A stretch of 33,139 bases of DNA from JAGMDK01 sp023128695 (GCA_030628805.1 DAOVQG010000013.1:1-33139), one strand, 5' to 3'. Numbered from the stretch's first letter, positions 15,051 through 23,589 are shown. The notes: generated by a model from the sequence alone, not told the origin. Translations and numbers: made by a program.

Positions 15051-16658
15051 CTACAGGCGTTCGGTGATGGACTTGCCTTGCATGAATAGCAGTAGGTAGT
15101 CGCGGCCGCCGGCTTTGGAGTCGGTGCCGGACATATTGAAGCCGCCGAAGGGTTGTACGTCGACCAGGGCGCCGGTGCACTTGCGGTTGAAGTACAGGTT
15201 GCCGACGTGGAACTCGTGGCGGGCACGCTCCAGCCGCATGCGGTCATTCGAGTACAAGGCACCAGTCAGGCCGTAAATCGTGCCGTTGGCGATTGCGAGC
15301 CCGTCGTCGAAGTCCCTGGCCTTGATCACCGCCAGAACCGGGCCGAAGATCTCTTCCTGGGCGATGCGGGCGTTGCGATCCAGGTCGGCGATGATCGTGG
15401 GCGGGATGAAATAACCACCGGCGGGGACTTCACGGGCGGGGACTTCACGGGCGGGGACGCCCGCGCCACCCTCGCCCGCGCCACCCTCACCCTGCCCCAG
15501 GACCATGCGGCCTTCCTTTTTGCCGATCTCGATGTACTCGTTGATCGTCTTGTACGCGTTGGCGTCTATCACCGCGCCCATGGAGTAGTTCTCTTCCGTG
15601 GTCGTGTCGCCGACGGTCAGTTTCTTGGCTCGCTCAACGACTTTCTCCAGCAGCGCATCGTAGATGTCCTGATGCGCGATCAGCCGGCTGCACGCCGAGC
15701 ACTTTTGGCCCTGGAAGCCGAACGCCGCAGCCACGATGCCGTCGGCGGCGGCGTCCAGGTCGGCGGTCTCATCGACCACGATGCAGTCCTTGCCGCCCAT
15801 CTCGAGGATCGCCCGTTTGAGCCAGATCTGATCCTTGGCGACCTTGCCGCACTTCTCGTAGATGCCGAGGCCGACTTCCATCGAGCCGGTGAACGCCACG
15901 AAGCGCGTCTTGGGATGCTCGACGATGTAATCGCCGATCTCGCCGCCGCTGCCCGGCAGGAAGTTCAGCACGCCCGGCGGCAGGCCGGCCTGCTCGAAAA
16001 TCTCGCACATGACCGCCGCCACCACCGGGGCCCCGCTCGCGGGCTTGAGCACACACGTGTTGCCCGTCACGATCGTCGCGCTGGTCATCCCGCAGCAGAT
16101 CGCCAGCGGGAAATTCCACGGCGGAATCACCACGCCGACGCCGAGCGGAAGGTAGCGCAGCTCGTTATCTTCATCCGGGAAGGGCGTGACTTCTTGCGGC
16201 CCGCCGAGGCGGATCATCTCGCGGCCGTAGAAATCGAGGAAGTCGATTGCCTCGCACACGTCGGCGTAAGCCTCGAGCCAGCCCTTGGACTCCTCGAAGC
16301 ATTCCCACGCCGACAGCTCGTAGACGCGCCGCCGCATGATCGCGGCCGCTTTGAAGAGGATACGGGCCCGCGTTTCGGGATCGACTTTACGCCAGATCTC
16401 GAACGTCTCGGCGGCGGTCTGGATCGCCAGCTCGGCCTGATCCCGCCCGGCCTTGGCGACGTGGCCGACCACGGTGTCGCTCTTGCCCGGCATGATCGAC
16501 GTGATCTTCTTGTCGGTTTCGATCTTCTGATCGCCGAGGCGCAACGGGTATGTGCGGCCCAGCTTGCCGCGTACGTCCTTGAGGGCGGCGATCATCTGGC
16601 GGCGCGGACCTTCTTCGGCGAAGTTGACGTAAGGTTCAGGACGATACGGCATGAGCAT
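15051..16658 (-). CDS. pruA: Delta-1-pyrroline-5-carboxylate dehydrogenase (glutamate semialdehyde dehydrogenase)
   Basis: The 535-residue NAD-dependent enzyme oxidises glutamate gamma-semialdehyde to glutamate, the last step of proline catabolism. It resembles the stand-alone RocA/PruA type. Motifs: substrate/NAD region LGVGVVIPPWNFPLAICCGM (about 172-191), GSMEVGLGIYE (258-268), catalytic Glu in LEMGGKD (E286) and catalytic Cys in FGFQGQKCSACSR (C320). The C-terminus GGFNMSGTDSKAGGRDYLLL is typical. The ATG at 16658 follows GGAGA. Residues about 389-414 (GEGGA and VPARE repeats) are an in-frame 15-bp tandem-repeat expansion where relatives have a short loop. No proline dehydrogenase gene is nearby. 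Confidence 0.88.
   Translation of the reverse strand: MLMPYRPEPYVNFAEEGPRRQMIAALKDVRGKLGRTYPLRLGDQKIETDKKITSIMPGKSDTVVGHVAKAGRDQAELAIQTAAETFEIWRKVDPETRARILFKAAAIMRRRVYELSAWECFEESKGWLEAYADVCEAIDFLDFYGREMIRLGGPQEVTPFPDEDNELRYLPLGVGVVIPPWNFPLAICCGMTSATIVTGNTCVLKPASGAPVVAAVMCEIFEQAGLPPGVLNFLPGSGGEIGDYIVEHPKTRFVAFTGSMEVGLGIYEKCGKVAKDQIWLKRAILEMGGKDCIVVDETADLDAAADGIVAAAFGFQGQKCSACSRLIAHQDIYDALLEKVVERAKKLTVGDTTTEENYSMGAVIDANAYKTINEYIEIGKKEGRMVLGQGEGGAGEGGAGVPAREVPAREVPAGGYFIPPTIIADLDRNARIAQEEIFGPVLAVIKARDFDDGLAIANGTIYGLTGALYSNDRMRLERARHEFHVGNLYFNRKCTGALVDVQPFGGFNMSGTDSKAGGRDYLLLFMQGKSITERL
15417..15493 (-). repeat. In-frame 15-bp tandem repeats within pruA
   Basis: GCGGGGACTTCACGG units (about 2.5 copies) and CCCGCGCCACCCTCG units (about 2 copies) encode VPARE and GEGGA pentapeptides. 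Both resemble the GC-rich intergenic repeat vocabulary of this genome, so this looks like a repeat insertion followed by slippage. Confidence 0.65.
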
Positions 16659-16683
16659 GACTGGTCTCCACCGCAAAAGTCAT

Positions 16684-16842
16684 GTAGCGTCCGGGCTCCG
16701 TCCCGGACGTCGTTGTGAAAGAGCGTTTTTCCCGCGTTCTACGGCCGGGACAGAGCCCGGCCGCTACATTTCCAGGCCAGCAAAGAGCCGCGGACTTCAG
16801 TCCGCGCGGTGCCGCGCGGGCTGAAACCCGCGGCTCTTTTGT
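16684..16842. repeat. Inverted repeats between pruA and rpsG
   Basis: GTCCGGGCTCCGTCCCGGAC (16690-16709) is a palindrome with a related CCGGGACAGAGCCCGG about 40 bases later. Then AAAGAGCCGCGGACTTCAGT (16781-16800) pairs with GGGCTGAAACCCGCGGCTCTTTT at 16818-16840, a long stem ending in a T-run on the plus strand and starting with an A-run. On the minus strand, downstream of rpsG, the stem also ends in T residues, so it could terminate the rpsL-rpsG transcript. Confidence 0.55.
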
Positions 16843-16861
16843 AGGTTTTTGTCAGACGCTC

Positions 16862-17350
16862 TTAGCGTCTGGACCCCCAGGCAAAATGCGCGAAGGCCTT
16901 ATTCGCATCCGCCATACGATGCACCATTTCACGCTTGTTCATGGCGTCACCCTCGCGGCGATGGGCGGCCATCAATTCGTCGGCCAGCCGATGCGCCATC
17001 GGGCGGCCCCCCTTCTTCCGGGTCGCGGCCAGCAGCCACCGAATCGCCAGCGACTGACGGCGTTTCGCGTTCACCTGCATCGGGACCTGATAATTCGCCC
17101 CGCCAACCCGCTTTGAACGCACCTCGATCTCCGGCTTGATGTTCTCAATCGCCTGCTCGAAGACCTCGATCGGGGGCACGTCCTCGATCTTCTCGGCGAT
17201 GCGGTCCATGGCATCGGAGAAGATCCTGTTGGCGATGGACTTCTTGCCCTCCCACATCATGCAATTGATGAACTTCGCCGCCATCTTGCTGTTGTACCGC
17301 GGGTCCCCGCGGAGTTGCTTGACCGACTGCGTAAAACGCTTGTACGCCAT
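16862..17350 (-). CDS. rpsG: 30S ribosomal protein S7
   Basis: This 162-residue protein binds the 3' major domain of 16S rRNA and nucleates assembly of the 30S head. Recognisable stretches: the KFINCMMWEGKKSIANRIFS helix near the N-terminus, VFEQAIENIKPEIEVRSKRV, GGANYQVPMQV, and RRQSLAIRWLLAATRKKG, followed by the C-terminal MVHRMADANKAFAHFAW. It starts 15 bases after the rpsL stop, the usual str-operon order. The fusA and tuf genes that normally follow are absent; instead repeats and pruA come next. Confidence 0.98.
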   Translation of the reverse strand: MAYKRFTQSVKQLRGDPRYNSKMAAKFINCMMWEGKKSIANRIFSDAMDRIAEKIEDVPPIEVFEQAIENIKPEIEVRSKRVGGANYQVPMQVNAKRRQSLAIRWLLAATRKKGGRPMAHRLADELMAAHRREGDAMNKREMVHRMADANKAFAHFAWGSRR

Positions 17351-17365
17351 TCTTCACCCGTTTCG

Positions 17366-17755
17366 CTATTTCTTCTTCTTGACGCCGTACTTACTGCGGC
17401 TGCGGTTGCGAGCCTTGCCCTCCTTGTCACCGGTGACGCCGGCGCAGTCGAGCTTGCCGCGGATGACGTGGTATCGCACGCCGGGCAGGTCGCGGACACG
17501 GCCGCCGCGCACCAGCACGATCGAGTGTTCCTGGAGGTTGTGATCGACTCCGGGGATATAGGCCGTGATCTCGTTCCCGTTGGTCAGCCGCACCCGCGCG
17601 ACTTTCCGCAGGGCGGAGTTGGGCTTCTTCGGCGTCTGGGTCTTCACCTGCAAACAGACGCCGCGCCGCTGCGGACAGCGCTCGATATCGCGCACCTTCG
17701 ACTTTTTCGACACGTCGCGTCGCGGCCGGCGGACTAATTGATTGATGGTCGGCAT
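17366..17755 (-). CDS. rpsL: 30S ribosomal protein S12
   Basis: The 129-residue decoding-centre protein begins MPTINQLVRRPRRDVSKKSK and contains the conserved QTPKKPNSALRKVARVRLTN loop, where K43-type streptomycin-resistance changes arise. It also has GVRYHVIRGKLDCAGV and a lysine-rich C-terminus (SKYGVKKKK). It is the first gene of an rpsL-rpsG pair. A sigma-70-like promoter lies about 60 bases upstream. Confidence 0.98.
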   Translation of the reverse strand: MPTINQLVRRPRRDVSKKSKVRDIERCPQRRGVCLQVKTQTPKKPNSALRKVARVRLTNGNEITAYIPGVDHNLQEHSIVLVRGGRVRDLPGVRYHVIRGKLDCAGVTGDKEGKARNRSRSKYGVKKKK

Positions 17756-18087
17756 ACACTACCCACTTTTGACAAACCTACTCTGCTGCCGGCCGAAAAG
17801 CCGACAGACCCGTCAGTATAGCATATACCGGCAGCCCGCCAACCCCCCGGCGGCACAAAAGTTGCGAGGGGTGTGACTAAAATTCGCGGCTGTGGAACTG
17901 GGGTATTACTTCAAATTATCGCTTTTTGAGTGCTTTGATGTTATTAGTTATTGGCTGTTAGTTATTAGAAGGCGCGGCCTTCGGCCGTCGCGAATGACTC
18001 GCTCGGGTAATGGCGCATATCCGTCGTGATTTGCGGTACGGACGAAACTAATACTAACTACTGACAACCAACAACTAATAATTACTG
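17756..18087. other. Spacer upstream of rpsL
   Basis: No gene is seen. It contains the rpsL promoter candidate near 17815-17842. Imperfect inverted A/T-rich segments follow (ATTAGTTATTGGCTGTTAGT at 17943-17962 against ACTGACAACCAACAACTAAT at 18060-18079), flanking a GGCGCGGCCTTCGGCCGTCGC hairpin. These resemble decayed intergenic repeats. Confidence 0.5.
17815..17842 (-). promoter_or_regulatory. Candidate sigma-70 promoter of rpsL-rpsG
   Basis: On the minus strand TTGGCG (17842-17837) is followed, after 16 bases, by TATACT (17820-17815). The spacing and both hexamers are close to consensus, and the site lies about 60 bases upstream of the rpsL start. Confidence 0.5.
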
Positions 18088-18534
18088 TTACGTTTCGCCG
18101 AGCACCACCCACCCCCCGCCGTACTGCCGCGGGATTGCCACGTTCTCCGGGGGACGATTGAGCGGTCCCACCCAGATCAGGACGCCGAACCGGCTGGCTC
18201 GTCTTGCCGCCCAGTATCGAGCGGGAGCGCAGACGGCGTCGTTGTACCGTTTCCGGAGGCGCAGCAACCTCGCGGGGTTCAGCCGCGCGTATTCCCGAAC
18301 AGCCGAGACCTTGGAAGTTCCTATAAAACTGCCGCCGGCGATCTTGAAATGGATAATATCGCCCCGTTCGATCTGCCCACAGGGAGCGCGGCGATAGCGG
18401 TAGAAACGGGTCTCGATACGCTTGAAACCTTGCTTCAGGGCCCAGGCGGCTTGCTGATTGACAATAGCGACATGCTCACGCGGCACTGGCCACACTCCGA
18501 CTCGCGAGCAACCCCCCTTTTCTCTGTATGGCAC
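18088..18534 (-). CDS. ASCH/PUA-like domain protein
   Basis: This 148-residue soluble protein has the pattern of ASCH domains (PUA-like beta-barrels thought to bind RNA or modified nucleotides). The evidence is a G-F-K-R-I-E-T-R motif (about residues 35-42) corresponding to the GxKxxExR signature, then GQIERGDIIHFKIAGGSFIG and a charged helix with NPARLLRLRKRYND. The C-terminus VLIWVGPLNRPPEN completes the barrel. The likely start is a GTG at 18534. It is a single gene on the minus strand. The assignment rests on motif recognition only. Confidence 0.5.
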   Translation of the reverse strand: MPYREKGGCSRVGVWPVPREHVAIVNQQAAWALKQGFKRIETRFYRYRRAPCGQIERGDIIHFKIAGGSFIGTSKVSAVREYARLNPARLLRLRKRYNDAVCAPARYWAARRASRFGVLIWVGPLNRPPENVAIPRQYGGGWVVLGET

Positions 18535-18615
18535 ATCGCCCCTTGCCGTCCACGGTGATCACCCCCAATTAGCCAGTGGCCAGTCGCAATTCCCCGCGCC
18601 GCCCTGGCGCAGTGC

Positions 18616-19062
18616 TCAGGGCTCGCGGGCCGGATTCTCTTTCAGCATCCAGATTTCGTTGCCGTCTTCGCTGAAGCGCAATTTGGTCATGTAGGCGGAC
18701 ATCAGCATGATGCCGCGGCCGCAAGGCCGCTCGAGGTTCTCGTCGGTTGTTGGATCGGGAACCTTGTCGGGGACGAACCCGTTGCCCTCGTCCCGGACCA
18801 TGAGCACGAACCTTTGGGGGTCGACATAGTACCGTAAATAAACGTGTTTGGAGCGGTCGTTGCGGTTCCCGTGCTTGACGGCGTTGGTCACCGCCTCCTC
18901 GAACGCCAATTTGATCGCGAAGACCGTATCCCGTCTGTACCCACAGTGCCGCAACTGGGTCATAATGTGGGCTTCGGGCCCTTTAACGCTCCGCAGATCA
19001 TTGGGCAAGGTGATGCTGACCAATGCGGCGTCGTCAACACCGAAATCGGGAGGCACTTTCAT
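18616..19062 (-). CDS. RsbW-like anti-sigma factor serine kinase
   Basis: This 148-residue GHKL (HATPase_c_2) protein would sequester a sigma factor and phosphorylate a STAS-domain antagonist. The N-box is AFEEAVTNAVKHGN (about 53-66), the G1 box is VRDEGNGFVPD (about 93-103), and the G2 box is GRGIMLMSAYM (about 115-125). It lies 35 bases downstream of the STAS gene on the same strand, giving the classical antagonist-kinase pair. The sigma factor is not encoded here; the sigma gene at 31930 is 12 kb away and has its own anti-sigma candidate. Confidence 0.85.
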   Translation of the reverse strand: MKVPPDFGVDDAALVSITLPNDLRSVKGPEAHIMTQLRHCGYRRDTVFAIKLAFEEAVTNAVKHGNRNDRSKHVYLRYYVDPQRFVLMVRDEGNGFVPDKVPDPTTDENLERPCGRGIMLMSAYMTKLRFSEDGNEIWMLKENPAREP

Positions 19063-19097
19063 TGCCGTTCCGTGACGCTATCAGGGGTGACGGCTGG

Positions 19098-19463
19098 TCA
19101 CGCCTGCTCGAACGAAGCCAGAGCTTTGTCGGCGGTGTCGTGGATATCGAAGACTCGATTCAGCCGGGTAATCTTAAACACCTGGAAAATCTGGCGGTTA
19201 ATGTTTGAGAGTTTGAGGGCTCCGTTTTGCTCCTGAACCTTCTTGTGGAGCGTAATCAGCATGCCCAACGCCGCGCTGGCCAGATGATCCACGTTCTCGA
19301 AATCCAGCAGGAGCTTGATCTTCGGCTCCGACTCCGCCAGGGTCCTCAGCTCTTCACCGATTTCGTGGATCGAGAGCTCTTCGAGTATTTTTCGGTCGGC
19401 GAACTGCACTACCGACACGTCTCCCGAACGCTTGATCTTCACGTGTGACGACGGTTGCTCCAT
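19098..19463 (-). CDS. STAS-domain anti-sigma factor antagonist (RsbV/SpoIIAA-like)
   Basis: The 121-residue STAS protein would bind the RsbW-like kinase and release its sigma factor when unphosphorylated. The phosphorylatable serine lies in the conserved context HLASAALGMLITLHKK, after the strand KIKLLLDFENVD. The C-terminal NINRQIFQVFKITRLNRVFD is typical. I prefer the ATG at 19463, ten bases after GGAGGT, over the GTG at 19481 that overlaps that site. It is the first gene of the two-gene unit with the kinase at 18616-19062. Confidence 0.87.
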   Translation of the reverse strand: MEQPSSHVKIKRSGDVSVVQFADRKILEELSIHEIGEELRTLAESEPKIKLLLDFENVDHLASAALGMLITLHKKVQEQNGALKLSNINRQIFQVFKITRLNRVFDIHDTADKALASFEQA

Positions 19464-19711
19464 TAGCGATGCTACCTCCACACACGACGGGCCTTCCGGC
19501 CGCTATCGCGGCTTGGACGCGTGGCTCCAAATGCAGGCCGGGGGCGAACATATCCACGGCCGACATTATGATTGTCTGTCCCCAGGGCCGTACTGTCAAC
19601 CGAAACTCCGCTCTCAACACGACCGTTCGGCGTCGCGGGCCGCTTCCACACTTCCGCGCGGTTTGTAAGTGCGAAAGTGGGCCGGCGTGGTATGCTACAC
19701 ACGGAGAATGA
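19464..19711. other. Divergent spacer between STAS gene and small membrane gene
   Basis: The 248 bases must hold the promoters of both flanking genes, but I could not pick a convincing hexamer pair. No repeat or RNA gene is apparent. Confidence 0.4.
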
Positions 19712-19939
19712 ATGATGAGTGTTGCCGGTCCCGCCACATTTGTCGTGCTGCTGCTCGTTGGCCTGCTGCTCGTGGCTGGGGCGCTGATTTGGAGATCCGG
19801 CCGCCGGCCGGCACACCCGCCCCCGCCCACCACGCCGCCGAACGAACAGCTCCCGTGCAGCCAGTGCGGACATGTGAACCCCGCCCGGGCCGGCTTCTGC
19901 GCTCGGTGCGGACAAGAACTGAAACGTCCCGAGTCGTAG
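19712..19939 (+). CDS. Small membrane protein with zinc ribbon
   Basis: This 75-residue protein has one membrane segment (TFVVLLLVGLLLVAGALIW, residues 9-27), a proline-rich linker (about 32-44), and a four-cysteine ribbon, CSQCGHVN then CARCGQEL. GGAG precedes the start by five bases (or eight for the ATG at 19715). The topology suggests a cytoplasmic zinc ribbon on a single-pass anchor. It resembles other ribbon-tailed planctomycete proteins and has no known function. Confidence 0.65.
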   Translation: MMSVAGPATFVVLLLVGLLLVAGALIWRSGRRPAHPPPPTTPPNEQLPCSQCGHVNPARAGFCARCGQELKRPES

Positions 19940-20167
19940 GGGAATTCCTCCCTCCTCGGCGCGGGGGCCCCATCCTTTCAGCGTGGGTGGCGTGGGCGTC
20001 TCGCCCGCGAATGAGCGACGGAGGGTTCAGGGTTCGGGGTTCAGGATTTAGTGCGTGCCACTGCTGTGTCAGCAGTGCTCTGGGCGGAACCGCCACCTCG
20101 CGGACGCACTGCTCAAGAGCAGTGGCACACCGTCAGTGCCACCCATTCCCACATTCGAATGCTGTGT
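19940..20167. repeat. Intergenic repeats
   Basis: Contains an AGGGTTCAGGGTTCGGGGTT segment (20025-20044), inverted relative to the copies near 2152 and 2619. A hairpin pair lies at 20055-20077 (GTGCCACTGCTGTGTCAGCA...) and 20107-20128, whose arms are complementary. No gene is seen. Confidence 0.55.
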
Positions 20168-21211
20168 CTATCGCCGAGATTTTATGTACTGGTAGGCCCT
20201 AAGCCACTGAACAAAAACGCAATCGGTGAAGTACTCAATCCAATGGGTGAGGTCCTCTTTGTCGGTGTAGAAAGCGCGTTGACCGGTGAGCAGGGCCCTA
20301 TAGTACTCAAGATGCCTCTCAAGGATCACTGCGTCAAGAGTGTAGAACCTTGCGAAATGATATCCTGCCCGCTCCAACAGGTACGTGCACAACAGACGCG
20401 CCGTCCGTCCATTGCCGTCGGCAAACGGGTGTATTCCCAGGTAGTCTGAGACGAACTCAGCTATGGACAGCAGCTTTGAAACCGAGCCGTGCCTCTCCGC
20501 TTCGAGAAACTGCGCATTGATCCTGTCGCACAGGACCTCCATAAGCTCAGGGACGCGCTGATGAGGGAGCATGAATGCAAGCACTGTCCCATCAAGTCGG
20601 CGAACTTTGTTGTCCTTCGTCTTGTACCGACCAGCCTGGTCCCCCTTGGTGTTGCTGAACATTCGTCGATGCACTTCGCGTATGAACTCTGGTGTAAGAA
20701 CGGCACCGCCCTCCAACGGGCTCGGCCTGCTCAGCGCCCAGATATACGCGCGGTAGATGGAGTGGATAGCGGTTGCCCGCTCATCCAACTCCGGTCCCTG
20801 ATTATCAGGCACGTGGGCCTTGCCGATGATGGCTAGGTCCATGCTCTTCCGGTGTATTTGCTCACCCTCAATCGCGCTGCTGCAGAACACGGATTGAGCG
20901 ATAGGCTGCAGTATGTCGTCAACCGATTCGAGCCCTATCAATCCATTGCTCGGGTCCATTATCAGCTTGCCGGATTGCTCGTCCACCTCCGTCCATCGTT
21001 CGAAGTCTGTGTGCGTAAGTTCCTGTATGAAGAAGCGTGCCTGCGCCAAGCGCTCTAGCTGTCCGAGGAGTCGAGTCGATAGTCTGTAGCGTTCCACCCC
21101 CGAGAGCTTGGGAAAAGGTCCTGGAGGGTCGATGCGATTAGGCGTGCCATCCCCGAACTCAATTAGCCCGCCATCTCCATCATAGCCCGAATGAATCGCA
21201 TCGCCATCCAT
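20168..21211 (-). CDS. Fic/DOC family protein (putative AMP transferase)
   Basis: This 347-residue Fic enzyme would transfer AMP (or another phosphate-containing moiety) to a target hydroxyl. The catalytic loop is HPFADGNGRTAR, with all usual residues. The N-terminal inhibitory helix SSAIEGEQ matches the [S/T]xxxE[G/N] motif, making this a self-inhibited class II type. DUF4172/Fic_N-like segments precede it (GQLERLAQARFFIQEL). A winged-helix tail is not obvious. I start it at the ATG at 21211 because AAGGAG lies eight bases upstream; the frame is open for about 40 more codons that belong to a different remnant. It is oriented with the caspase cluster but separated by 389 bases of repeats. Confidence 0.88.
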   Translation of the reverse strand: MDGDAIHSGYDGDGGLIEFGDGTPNRIDPPGPFPKLSGVERYRLSTRLLGQLERLAQARFFIQELTHTDFERWTEVDEQSGKLIMDPSNGLIGLESVDDILQPIAQSVFCSSAIEGEQIHRKSMDLAIIGKAHVPDNQGPELDERATAIHSIYRAYIWALSRPSPLEGGAVLTPEFIREVHRRMFSNTKGDQAGRYKTKDNKVRRLDGTVLAFMLPHQRVPELMEVLCDRINAQFLEAERHGSVSKLLSIAEFVSDYLGIHPFADGNGRTARLLCTYLLERAGYHFARFYTLDAVILERHLEYYRALLTGQRAFYTDKEDLTHWIEYFTDCVFVQWLRAYQYIKSRR

Positions 21212-21600
21212 CGACTGTTCTCCTTTGCCCTGTTCCGGGGGGGCAACCAACACAAGCCCGCGCCGGGTCCCATGCCCAATCGTCAGTGCGGGCTTGCCGC
21301 CGTCTTCGCCGGGGTAGTCTACCACGTATGGCGTGCGCGTGTCGACCGACAGGAAGCTCAGTTCCTTGGGGTCGGTCGGAACTGGGTCGCAGCTTCGCGG
21401 CGGGTGGCATGGCCCACGCTTGCGTGGCCATGTCTTTCTTCCACTGTTTCAGCGGGTTCACAAGTAGCGCGATCATGTCGTTCTCGCTACGTTCTCAACA
21501 TGCCCACGACAAGCGTGGAGCATGGCACCCTCATCTATGCAGCAGGCCCTATTCCGATCCTCTAGCACGGTCTTCGGCACGCCGTTCTCCTCAACTGCCG
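21212..21600. repeat. Repeat-containing gap with a gene remnant
   Basis: Bases 21405-21435 and 21498-21530 carry GGCATGGCCCACGCTTGCGT and CCACGACAAGCGTGGAGCAT palindromes. A short coding remnant (21275-21391, minus) overlaps the region. No complete gene is present. Confidence 0.5.
21275..21391 (-). pseudogene. C-terminal fragment of a planctomycete-type protein
   Basis: The frame reads DPVPTDPKELSFLSVDTRTP then YVVDYPGEDGGKPALTIG. The phrase resembles the C-terminal domain of an uncharacterised protein I associate with Planctomycetota genomes. There is no start, an upstream stop follows a few codons before, and the expected ending is lost. It is continuous with the Fic frame downstream. Recognition is from memory and weak. 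Confidence 0.3.
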
Positions 21601-23532
21601 CTATCGGATCTCGATGCCGATCGAAGTCTCGGACCACTGGTCGTAGGGGATTGCGAGGTCACCGACGCCCTTGCCCGAAGCGGGTTGGGCGAGCGATCGG
21701 AATGAATCAATCAAACCGTCGGTGCCGCGGGGTATCGCAACCCCCTTCGTGCGAACCAATTCGTTCAGCGCCAGCGGCTGCTTCGTGGCAACGACTTTGA
21801 TCCGATCCAAGCCAGGTGGACCATCTACACGGACGTACGCCCCGGCCTTCGGCAGAATGAGCGGCCGGCCGGGAGCGAGTTGCGGCGGCGGCTGTCCGGC
21901 GGGCGGGTAGAGTATGCTTAGATGTCCGCTGGTGCCGATGTCAATCAGCGTCACATAGCAGCTTTCCGTTGCGGTTACGCGCAACTGCATGCGCTCGCCG
22001 ACACCGTACACAGGATTGCTGCCGCCACGATCGGTCTCGATCCGCACGCTGAAGTTGGCGTGAGGATTGACGAGCTCCGCTACACGACGGACGGCGTAGG
22101 CGCTAGCCAACGTCGCCCGGAGTTCCGGCAGGAGGGCGCCAAAGTTGCCCCCGGCGACGCCGCGCCCCGTCTCAACGCGTCCGCCGGGATAGGCCAACGT
22201 ATACGCGACCTCCTCCGCACCGCGGTGTAGGCGGACTACCACATCCGCGAGTTCGTCGTCGCGGTCAGGCACACGAAGGAACGGTTCCTGTTGCAGCGCG
22301 CGTGCAACGGCGCGGGCTGATTCGATCGAAACCGAACTGCCCTCCGCGATCGAGACCCGCACGACGAGCGGATTGGCGCTAGCGGGGGCTGGTCCGGCAT
22401 CGGGCTCAGCCGGCGCCTCTTCCGGGACCTGAGGCAGCCCCGCGATCACGCGCACCCGGCTCGTGAAGACTCCCAGCCGAGTGATCTGCACCGTGCTCCG
22501 GTCCCGAATGCTGAAGGTGCTCTTGTGCTTGAAACCGTGTGCCGCTCCGACGTCGACAATGATCGCGCCTTGCGAACGCCTGACCTGGGGTGCCAGCGTC
22601 GTGAAGCGCTTGACGCCGAACGCCGGTTGGTCGGAGCCACCGCCTTCCAGTTGCACTGTCTGCCCAGGCACCGTCTCAGTTTTCACGAGGGCTCCGGGCC
22701 AATGCCTTGCCGCGGGATAATACGTGGAGACCTTCTCACGCGTGTACTCGACGGCTTCGCGATACGTGATCATGCCGTTACGGTCCGCGTCCGCGGGGCC
22801 GCGGAGGCCTTCGCACAGGTAGTAGGTCAGCGCACTAATGCGCCACGTCCGTGTTCCATCATGCAGCCGACCCGTCATCACGCGCGACACCTGGTTGTCC
22901 TGGCAGGCGGCGATGAGGACATGATCCATGCCACCACGGACGACCTCCCGCAGCCCGGACCCGGCTTCAGGCCTTTTTGGGGCTGCCGCTCCCGCTAGGA
23001 GGATGCTTTTGCCGACCGTGCGCATAGTGATATCCCGCGTTCCCGTTCCGCTGAAGCAACTGTCGAGGATAATAGCCTTCCGCCCGCCAATACGGCCCAG
23101 CAACTGGCCCAGCTCATCGTCGAGTATCGGCTGGCGGTCCGTCGAAACGATCGCCTCGTCAAAGCCGTCCCTCTCGTCGCCGTTTCTGTCGCGGATGTAC
23201 GCTCCATGTCCGCTGTAGAAGAACACGAAATGATCTCCGCGCTTGACGCGCGACGCCATCTCGTCAAATGCCGCCAGCATCGCCGCGCGCGTGGCGTCAT
23301 CGCCGGCGAGGATGATCATGTGCCATGGGTCAGCGGAGAAACCGTAGTTTCGGCAGAGGGTTTGCCGCACGAGTTCCAGGTCGTTCTCGACGCCTGGAAT
23401 GTCCGGCCCGCCTCGCCCGGGGGGAAGATAATCGTGGATTCCAACCAGCAGGGCGTACCGGTCAGCCAGCGCGCGGTTGGTTCCGTAAACGGGGGCTAGA
23501 AGCAGTAGAATGAACGCAAGGCTCTGTCGCAT
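21601..23532 (-). CDS. Secreted caspase-like protein with EF-hand and DUF4384-like domain
   Basis: This 643-residue protein has a signal peptide (MRQSLAFILLLLAPVYG). The peptidase C14 p20-like domain spans about 24-210: RYALLVGIHDY, catalytic His109 in FFYSGHG, the metacaspase-type acidic run GDERDGFDEAI, and catalytic Cys159 in IILDSCFSG. A canonical EF-hand loop, DADRNGMITYRE (248-259), follows. After a variable middle region comes a C-terminal DUF4384-like beta domain (about 495-600, SVRIETDRGG and CYVTLIDIGTSGHLSILYPP). The ATG at 23532 has GGAGAGG upstream. It is the last gene of the caspase/DUF4384 cluster, 57 bases after the preceding gene. The substrate is unknown; metacaspase-type enzymes usually cut after Arg/Lys, but this is untested here. 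Confidence 0.88.
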   Translation of the reverse strand: MRQSLAFILLLLAPVYGTNRALADRYALLVGIHDYLPPGRGGPDIPGVENDLELVRQTLCRNYGFSADPWHMIILAGDDATRAAMLAAFDEMASRVKRGDHFVFFYSGHGAYIRDRNGDERDGFDEAIVSTDRQPILDDELGQLLGRIGGRKAIILDSCFSGTGTRDITMRTVGKSILLAGAAAPKRPEAGSGLREVVRGGMDHVLIAACQDNQVSRVMTGRLHDGTRTWRISALTYYLCEGLRGPADADRNGMITYREAVEYTREKVSTYYPAARHWPGALVKTETVPGQTVQLEGGGSDQPAFGVKRFTTLAPQVRRSQGAIIVDVGAAHGFKHKSTFSIRDRSTVQITRLGVFTSRVRVIAGLPQVPEEAPAEPDAGPAPASANPLVVRVSIAEGSSVSIESARAVARALQQEPFLRVPDRDDELADVVVRLHRGAEEVAYTLAYPGGRVETGRGVAGGNFGALLPELRATLASAYAVRRVAELVNPHANFSVRIETDRGGSNPVYGVGERMQLRVTATESCYVTLIDIGTSGHLSILYPPAGQPPPQLAPGRPLILPKAGAYVRVDGPPGLDRIKVVATKQPLALNELVRTKGVAIPRGTDGLIDSFRSLAQPASGKGVGDLAIPYDQWSETSIGIEIR

Positions 23533-23589
23533 CGGCGGCCTCTCCACGTCAAGCGCTGGCCCGAGCGCGCAGCAAACAGCCGGGGGCGG

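Noticed and set aside
15153..16718. Long plus-strand reading frame opposite pruA
   Set aside because: High-GC shadow; the minus-strand enzyme has its active-site motifs and RBS.
21212..21325. 38-residue N-terminal extension of the Fic protein
   Set aside because: AAGGAG precedes the ATG at 21211, and the upstream residues look like a fragment of another protein.
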